From: Pseudobdellovibrionaceae bacterium | GTDB taxonomy: Bacteria; Bdellovibrionota; Bdellovibrionia; Bdellovibrionales; Bdellovibrionaceae | Assembly (NCBI GenBank): GCA_019637875.1 | Contig: JAHBUW010000008.1 | Location: 124,001 to 188,000 of the forward strand | DNA length: 64,000 bases | Direction: 5' to 3' | In this document: positions 59,363 to 64,000 of the stretch, piece after piece | Layout of the letters: each line of letters opens with the position of its first letter | Numbering within the stretch: the stretch's first letter is position 1 | Position numbers and translations under genes: made by a program | Notes under the pieces: generated by a model | Database searches by the model: none | What the model was told of the DNA's origin: nothing | The model's input: only the letters and a program-made list of their open reading frames with translations

Positions 59363-59486
59363 GAAGGGGGGTGATTCTTCAGATCGGGCCCAAGACAGCG
59401 TTCGCGCGTCGACGGCTGTCGGAAATCTGGACAGGCTTGGACCTTGGTCCATCAGATTGGACCCGATTTTTCCGATATCTATAGAT

Positions 59487-60185
59487 ATGATCCGCATCAT
59501 CATGGTCGACGATAACCAATTGAGTCTGAAGCGCGGCGAGGCCCTGCTCGCGCCGCTGGGTTATGAGGTCCTGAGTTTCACGGGCGCGGAAGAAGCGCTC
59601 CAAACGATGGTGAATCATCCGGTCACGCTCGCGTTGATTGATCTGGCGATGCCGATCCACTCGGGTTTCGATTTGATGAAGGCGATGCGCGATCGCAACA
59701 TCAATACGCGCATCATCGTCGTCTCGGGTAAAAACCGTGACGAAGATGTGAAAAAGGCGCTGAGCCTGGGCGCGCAAGACTACATCATGAAACCTTTCGA
59801 CGACGACTTCTTCGTCGCGAAGGTCAATCTCGCCTTGGAACTTGAAAAAGCCGAACGTGGCGGCGCCGCATTCGCGGAAGCGGTCACGGATCAGCCAAGT
59901 CAACTCAGCTTCGGGGTTCCGCAGCTTGCGGTTTCGGAGGTTGGTTTTTCGTTCGAAACGCCGTTCCCGCTCCCGCGCGGGATGAAACTCGACTTCAAAT
60001 CCGCGGCGCTCAATGAGATGAAGCTCAGCGATCGCCCGTTTCGGGTCGCGGCCTCGCAAAAAGTCGAACGCGGTGGCGAAACTCATTTTCGTAACTTCGT
60101 GAGCTTCGTGGGGCTGACGCCCCATCAGCTGACGGAGGTTCGGTTGTGGGTGCGCGCCCAGCAAATCAAAATGAAAAAGGCTTAA
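59487..60185 (+). CDS. Response regulator with possible PilZ-like C-terminus
   Basis: A 232-residue protein. The receiver domain (1 to about 120) has RIIMVDDNQLSLKRG, phospho-Asp in LALIDLAMPIHSG and Lys in DYIMKPFDDD. The C-terminal 90 residues (PLPRGMKLDFKSAALNEM, then FVSFVGLTPHQLTEV) look like a PilZ-type barrel without the c-di-GMP motifs. ATG 59487 begins at the canonical receiver start; the open frame goes back to 59301. The histidine kinase gene follows after 4 bp, so the two form a signalling pair. Confidence 0.82.
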   Translation: MIRIIMVDDNQLSLKRGEALLAPLGYEVLSFTGAEEALQTMVNHPVTLALIDLAMPIHSGFDLMKAMRDRNINTRIIVVSGKNRDEDVKKALSLGAQDYIMKPFDDDFFVAKVNLALELEKAERGGAAFAEAVTDQPSQLSFGVPQLAVSEVGFSFETPFPLPRGMKLDFKSAALNEMKLSDRPFRVAASQKVERGGETHFRNFVSFVGLTPHQLTEVRLWVRAQQIKMKKA

Positions 60186-60189
60186 GACG

Positions 60190-62583
60190 ATGACCACGGC
60201 ACCGAGCACTCATGGCGAGCGGGGCTTTGGGGTCGGACTGGGGATCCTGGTCCTGATCTGCCTCGTCTCATTCGTGCAGATCTCGCGTTATTCCGCGCGC
60301 ACCGAAGCTCGTCAGAAATCCGAAGCGCTGAGCGCCGGCTTCCAACAACTGGAAGTCCGTCTGCGCGAAGCCGAAGCCCAACACGCGGGTTTTCTGGCGT
60401 CGGGCGAGGAAAGCTTCGTGCACGGCTACAATCAGTCCCTGCAAAGTTTCGAGCACGCGGCGAAAGAGCTGCGCGCTCGTATTCAAGGGCCCACGGTTTC
60501 GGCCGTCACCTCGCTTTTTCAAGCGACCCAGGCCCGCATCAAGACCATGAACGAGGCGATGCAGATGCGCGCCGAAGGGCGAATCTCGGAAAGCCGTAAA
60601 TTGAGCGGCGGTCCCGAAGCCGTGCAAACGCTGATCATCCTCGAGACCCGTTTCCGGGACGTGGAGCGCGCCATTTCGGCCGAGGCGCGCGCCGACGATT
60701 CAAGTTTCGTCGGTTCGGCCCACGCACTGCAAGTGCTCATCATCTGCGGCACCTTGTTGGGACTGGCTTTGGTTCTTTGGAACCGCCGTCAGAACGTCAG
60801 GCAGCGCGAAAACCTGCGCGAAATTTCGCGGATCCTCGAAGAGGGACGTCTGGAGCTTCTGCGCGCCAATGAAGAGGCCCGCGCGTCCGCGCAGGCTAAA
60901 TCCGATTTCCTCGCGAACATCAGTCATGAAGTCCGCACCCCCATGAACGCGATTTCGGGTTTGAGTCAGATTCTGCAGCGCTCGGGGTTGACCGACGAGC
61001 AGGATAAGCTCGTGGATGGGATCTTGAAATCCACCCAGGGTCTTCTCGACGTGATCAATCCCGTTCTCGACATCTCGAAGATCGAACACGAAGGCGTGAC
61101 CTTGGACCCGCAAGAGGGCGTCGATCTGCGCCGCGTGATCGAAGAGGCCGCGGCCACCATGCTCGGCCAGGCCGAGCTGAAGGGTTTGAAACTTCATCTC
61201 CAACTTCCGGCCGAGACCGGGCATTTCCGTATGGACGGATCGCGTCTGCGGCAGGTGCTTTTGAACCTGATCGGGAACGCCATCAAATTCACGGACGTGG
61301 GTTCGGTGCAGGTCGCGCTGCAAATCCTCGCGGATCGCGAAACTGAAAAGGCCCTGCGTTTCAGCATTACCGACACGGGCATCGGCATTCCCGAAAGCGC
61401 CCGCGAGCGTCTATTTCAAAGTTTCATGCAGACGGACAACTCCATTTCACGTCGCTACGGCGGCACGGGTCTGGGACTTGCCATCTCGAAATCCATCGTG
61501 AAAGCGATGAAGGGGACGATCGGTTTTGACAGCGTGGAAGGGCAGGGGACGACGTTCTGGTTCGAACTCGCGCTGCCGGTCAGTCACGCGGCCATTCCCG
61601 CGCGTGCGCGTAAATCCGACGTCACGACGACGAAATTCCACGGCCGCGCGTTGATCATCGAGGACAATCCGATGAATCAGTTCGTGCTTGGGAATTTTTT
61701 GAAAGAGCTCGGTGTGGACAGCTTCGCCTGCGCGAGCGGTCCCGATGCGATCGCCCACCTGGAGCGGGACTTCGCCTTCGACCTTTTCATCATCGACGTG
61801 CAGATGCCCGTCATGGACGGCTTTCAGGTGACCGCGAAACTTCGCGCGGATCCTCGTTTCATGGATCAACCCATCGTCGCTTGCACCGCCCACGCCATCG
61901 CGGGTTACCGCGACAAGTGCCTGGCCGCGGGCATGAACGATTACCTCGTGAAACCCATCGAAATGGAAAAACTCGCCGAGATCTTGGCGCGCCACCTTTC
62001 ACCCGACGAAGAGTACTTCATGAAGGCGCCGGCGGTTCCGGATGTCGTGGCCCAAGCGCTCGCGCCGATCCCTCCGCCCGTTGCGGCCAAACCGACCGCG
62101 CCGCCTCCCTCGTCAGCCCCCAAGCCGACGGCGGCCCCCCGCCCTGCGGAGCTGCCCGTCGTCACGCCTGCGGACGCGCCGGTCGTCACGCCTGCGGTCG
62201 TACCGGTCGCGACACTTCCACCGACTCCCGCGGCGGAGCTCCCGAAACTCAATGAAAAACGTTGGGCGAAACTTCAGAGCGGCCCCGAGGGCCGCGAGAT
62301 GGTGCAGATCTTCGTCTCGACGACGCCCGACATCTGCCAGAAACTCGTGGATGCTTTGAATAGCGGCGACTGGACCGCGGCCGAAGAGCATGCGCATTTC
62401 CTAAAGTCGAGCGCGTCGGCCATGGCCTTTGACCGCTGGACCGATCAGCTGTCGCGGATCGAAGATGCCTGCAACGAAAAACGGGGCGAGGACGCGAAAC
62501 AACTCTGGCGCAAAGCCGAGAACGAATACCGCGATCTTTTCGCATGGCTCGTGCGCGAGTTCGGTTTCCAAAAACCCGCGTAA
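60190..62583 (+). CDS. Hybrid histidine kinase with receiver and Hpt domains
   Basis: A 797-residue membrane kinase. TM1 (about 13-33), a CHASE3-like periplasmic helical domain, and TM2 (about 180-198) come first. HisKA follows with the phospho-His in [18 protein letters not shown], the ATPase domain ([28 protein letters not shown]), a receiver domain with Asp in [12 protein letters not shown], a Pro/Ala/Val-rich linker (about 615-685), and a C-terminal Hpt domain with His in [14 protein letters not shown]. This is a complete phosphorelay in one protein, likely ending on the response regulator coded just before it. Confidence 0.93.
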   Translation: MTTAPSTHGERGFGVGLGILVLICLVSFVQISRYSARTEARQKSEALSAGFQQLEVRLREAEAQHAGFLASGEESFVHGYNQSLQSFEHAAKELRARIQGPTVSAVTSLFQATQARIKTMNEAMQMRAEGRISESRKLSGGPEAVQTLIILETRFRDVERAISAEARADDSSFVGSAHALQVLIICGTLLGLALVLWNRRQNVRQRENLREISRILEEGRLELLRANEEARASAQAKSDFLANISHEVRTPMNAISGLSQILQRSGLTDEQDKLVDGILKSTQGLLDVINPVLDISKIEHEGVTLDPQEGVDLRRVIEEAAATMLGQAELKGLKLHLQLPAETGHFRMDGSRLRQVLLNLIGNAIKFTDVGSVQVALQILADRETEKALRFSITDTGIGIPESARERLFQSFMQTDNSISRRYGGTGLGLAISKSIVKAMKGTIGFDSVEGQGTTFWFELALPVSHAAIPARARKSDVTTTKFHGRALIIEDNPMNQFVLGNFLKELGVDSFACASGPDAIAHLERDFAFDLFIIDVQMPVMDGFQVTAKLRADPRFMDQPIVACTAHAIAGYRDKCLAAGMNDYLVKPIEMEKLAEILARHLSPDEEYFMKAPAVPDVVAQALAPIPPPVAAKPTAPPPSSAPKPTAAPRPAELPVVTPADAPVVTPAVVPVATLPPTPAAELPKLNEKRWAKLQSGPEGREMVQIFVSTTPDICQKLVDALNSGDWTAAEEHAHFLKSSASAMAFDRWTDQLSRIEDACNEKRGEDAKQLWRKAENEYRDLFAWLVREFGFQKPA

Positions 62584-62687
62584 ACCCGACGCCTGTCGAA
62601 CAAATTGCCAGCGTCTAAGTCCGCCCACACCGCCCAAAAGCCCTCTGTTTATTATGGGCGGAATGCCGCTTGCTCAATTCCTGAGGT

Positions 62688-63989
62688 ATGAGCCGCAACC
62701 TTGTCCGACTGATTTTCGCAATGATCCTGACTCTGCCGATGCTGGCCCGGGCGGAGCGCCCCTTCGCGCAGCTCGTGAACACGGTCCGTCAGTGGCTGAT
62801 CTGGGAGAACCGCTACAACCCCATGCAGACCCGCAGCCTTGTCCCCGTGACGCTGGACTCGGCGCTGGTGCCGCGGGACTTCGTCGAGACGCGCTTTTTG
62901 GAAAGCTTTCCGGAGCAGATCCGTAAATCCATGCTCGTCGAAGTCGCGGGTAAATCCTATTACCGCTGGATCTTTCATCCCGATGATCGCCAGTACCGCG
63001 ATCAAGTCTTGAACCAGATCCGTCAGGCCACGGGCCAAGAGGCCGTCGTCGAGCGGCACTTCATTGGCTACCGAACCGCTTCGCGGTCGGTGGTCGTGCA
63101 CGACCCCGTCACCGGCGCGGCCTTTTCGCTGAAGACGAGCACCAACCGCGCGAACGGGGAATGGGCCGACAAGGCGCAGCCCGTCCGTTACGCCGAATCC
63201 GCGATCATCGCCAATGAGCACGTCATGGCCACCGAAGCCGAGCTCGGCCGCTTCGATCACCTGATCGTCATGCGCGAGCGGGGCGCCGTCATGATGGGCT
63301 CGATCGACCAGGCGCAGATCTTCCGCGATCTGGGAAGCATGGGGGAAGGAAAGTCCCTGCATCTGCCGATGTTCTCGATCCTCAGCCAAAAAGTGATGGG
63401 CGAAATCATGCAGGCCAATAACCTGAACGTCGAACAGGTCATCGAACGCGTCGGTGAGATGTGGGGCCGGGCCCAAGCCGAGTTCGTCTTGAAAACCGGC
63501 ATCAGCGTGTCCTCGGCGCATTCGCAGAACTTTTTGATCGAACTCGACCTCAACAAGAAATTCACGGGGCGGATCGTGTTCCGTGACTTTGCGGACTCGC
63601 ACCTCATGCGCGAGTTCGTGCGCGGGCCCATCGCGGACCGCATGCTTCGCCACTGGGAATCCTTGCGCGACAAAGCGAACGGCATTTTTAAACGGAGCCT
63701 GACCGCGTCCTTCATGCCCTATCACGGCCTGGACATCGAAGCGAATCCGCTCACGGATCGGATCTTCGCCGGCACCGAAAAGGGTTTCAAGGCCGAGATG
63801 ATCCGCGCGCTGGGGCCTTGGGGTTACCAGCAATGGCAGCTGCGCGTGGACCAAAGACCGCAGACGGGCTCCGCGATGTATCTGCTGAATCCCGTGGAGG
63901 GAATCGGGCTCAACGTCGACGACGTCGCCCGGCGCATGCGTCACGGCTATTCGGCCTTCAGCTGCCGCCGCGTTCATTCGGGCCGCTAA
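62688..63989 (+). CDS. Secreted protein with IucA/IucC-like motif
   Basis: A 433-residue protein with a signal peptide (MSRNLVRLIFAMILTLPM, cut after ARA near residue 22). Around residue 275 it reads SSAHSQNFLIELDLNKKF, then GRIVFRDFADSHLMRE, close to the HGQN...L and RIVLRDF motifs of NIS siderophore synthetases (IucA/IucC). Those enzymes are cytoplasmic and use ATP; a signal peptide on such a fold is unusual, so the likeness may be of fold only. GAGG is very close to the ATG. The gene ends at 63989, 11 bases before the window ends. Confidence 0.55.
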   Translation: MSRNLVRLIFAMILTLPMLARAERPFAQLVNTVRQWLIWENRYNPMQTRSLVPVTLDSALVPRDFVETRFLESFPEQIRKSMLVEVAGKSYYRWIFHPDDRQYRDQVLNQIRQATGQEAVVERHFIGYRTASRSVVVHDPVTGAAFSLKTSTNRANGEWADKAQPVRYAESAIIANEHVMATEAELGRFDHLIVMRERGAVMMGSIDQAQIFRDLGSMGEGKSLHLPMFSILSQKVMGEIMQANNLNVEQVIERVGEMWGRAQAEFVLKTGISVSSAHSQNFLIELDLNKKFTGRIVFRDFADSHLMREFVRGPIADRMLRHWESLRDKANGIFKRSLTASFMPYHGLDIEANPLTDRIFAGTEKGFKAEMIRALGPWGYQQWQLRVDQRPQTGSAMYLLNPVEGIGLNVDDVARRMRHGYSAFSCRRVHSGR

Positions 63990-64000
63990 AGAATTTCCAG

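Noticed and set aside
62652-63977. 441-residue minus-strand open frame
   Set aside because: Exactly antisense to the secreted protein gene; no start context or domain.

Overview
The window is about 64 kb of GC-rich, densely coded chromosomal DNA from a Gram-negative, flagellated bacterium with many exported proteins. The mix of genes fits Bdellovibrionota or relatives: a FadE-type acyl-CoA dehydrogenase, RNase Y, CrtY-type lycopene cyclase, an RND/LolA-like export gene, a full chemotaxis operon, and many large signal-peptide proteins without clear relatives. This placement is inferred from gene content; no rRNA is present. GC-rich coding DNA produces very long antisense open frames, which I excluded.

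Layout. 0-16 kb: core genes. These are the 3' part of fadE, a HAD phosphatase, RNase Y, an OsmC/PilZ pair, crtY, an RND exporter in one frame with a LolA-like periplasmic protein, a secreted unknown, a short-chain dehydrogenase, a lysozyme-like lipoprotein, an acetyltransferase, and an outer-membrane barrel paired with a secretin N-domain protein. 16.0-25.4 kb: a genomic island inserted at the 3' end of tRNA-fMet. It is bounded by a 13-bp direct repeat and carries a Thoeris defence system (two TIR proteins convergent with a SIR2-SLOG ThsA), a type II restriction-modification cluster with an XRE controller, plasmid- or phage-like replication and regulatory genes, an excisionase-like protein and a tyrosine integrase. 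25.4-27.6 kb: a second, more AT-rich accessory patch. It holds a retropepsin-like gene with small partners, and a HEPN-motif gene whose last codons overlap a tRNA-like cloverleaf with an extra hairpin in its anticodon arm.

27.6-45.9 kb: core genes again. The centre is the chemotaxis operon cheA-cheW-mcp-cheR-cheD/cheB, preceded by a near-consensus sigma-28 promoter and containing a CheD-CheB fusion. Nearby are a TAXI-type binding protein, an alcohol dehydrogenase, a YecM-DUF4269 fusion, response regulators, a ParA ATPase without ParB, and an isolated FliG C-domain protein. 46-52.4 kb: envelope and redox genes. These are a four-haem lipoprotein, a cytochrome b562 gene broken by a one-base shift in a C run, and an ECF sigma factor overlapping a membrane VWA protein with an anti-sigma-like N-terminus. 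52.5-54.3 kb: a REP-associated tyrosine transposase between GGTACC-type palindromes, near a 55-bp palindrome that also occurs at 886. 54.3-59.2 kb: a three-gene operon of exported proteins without recognised function. 59.5-64 kb: a response regulator, a hybrid histidine kinase with a C-terminal Hpt domain, and a secreted protein with an IucA/IucC-like motif.

The most interesting parts are the HEPN/tRNA-like locus, the Thoeris plus restriction island, the palindrome family with its likely transposase, and three gene fusions: RND-LolA, CheD-CheB and YecM-DUF4269.
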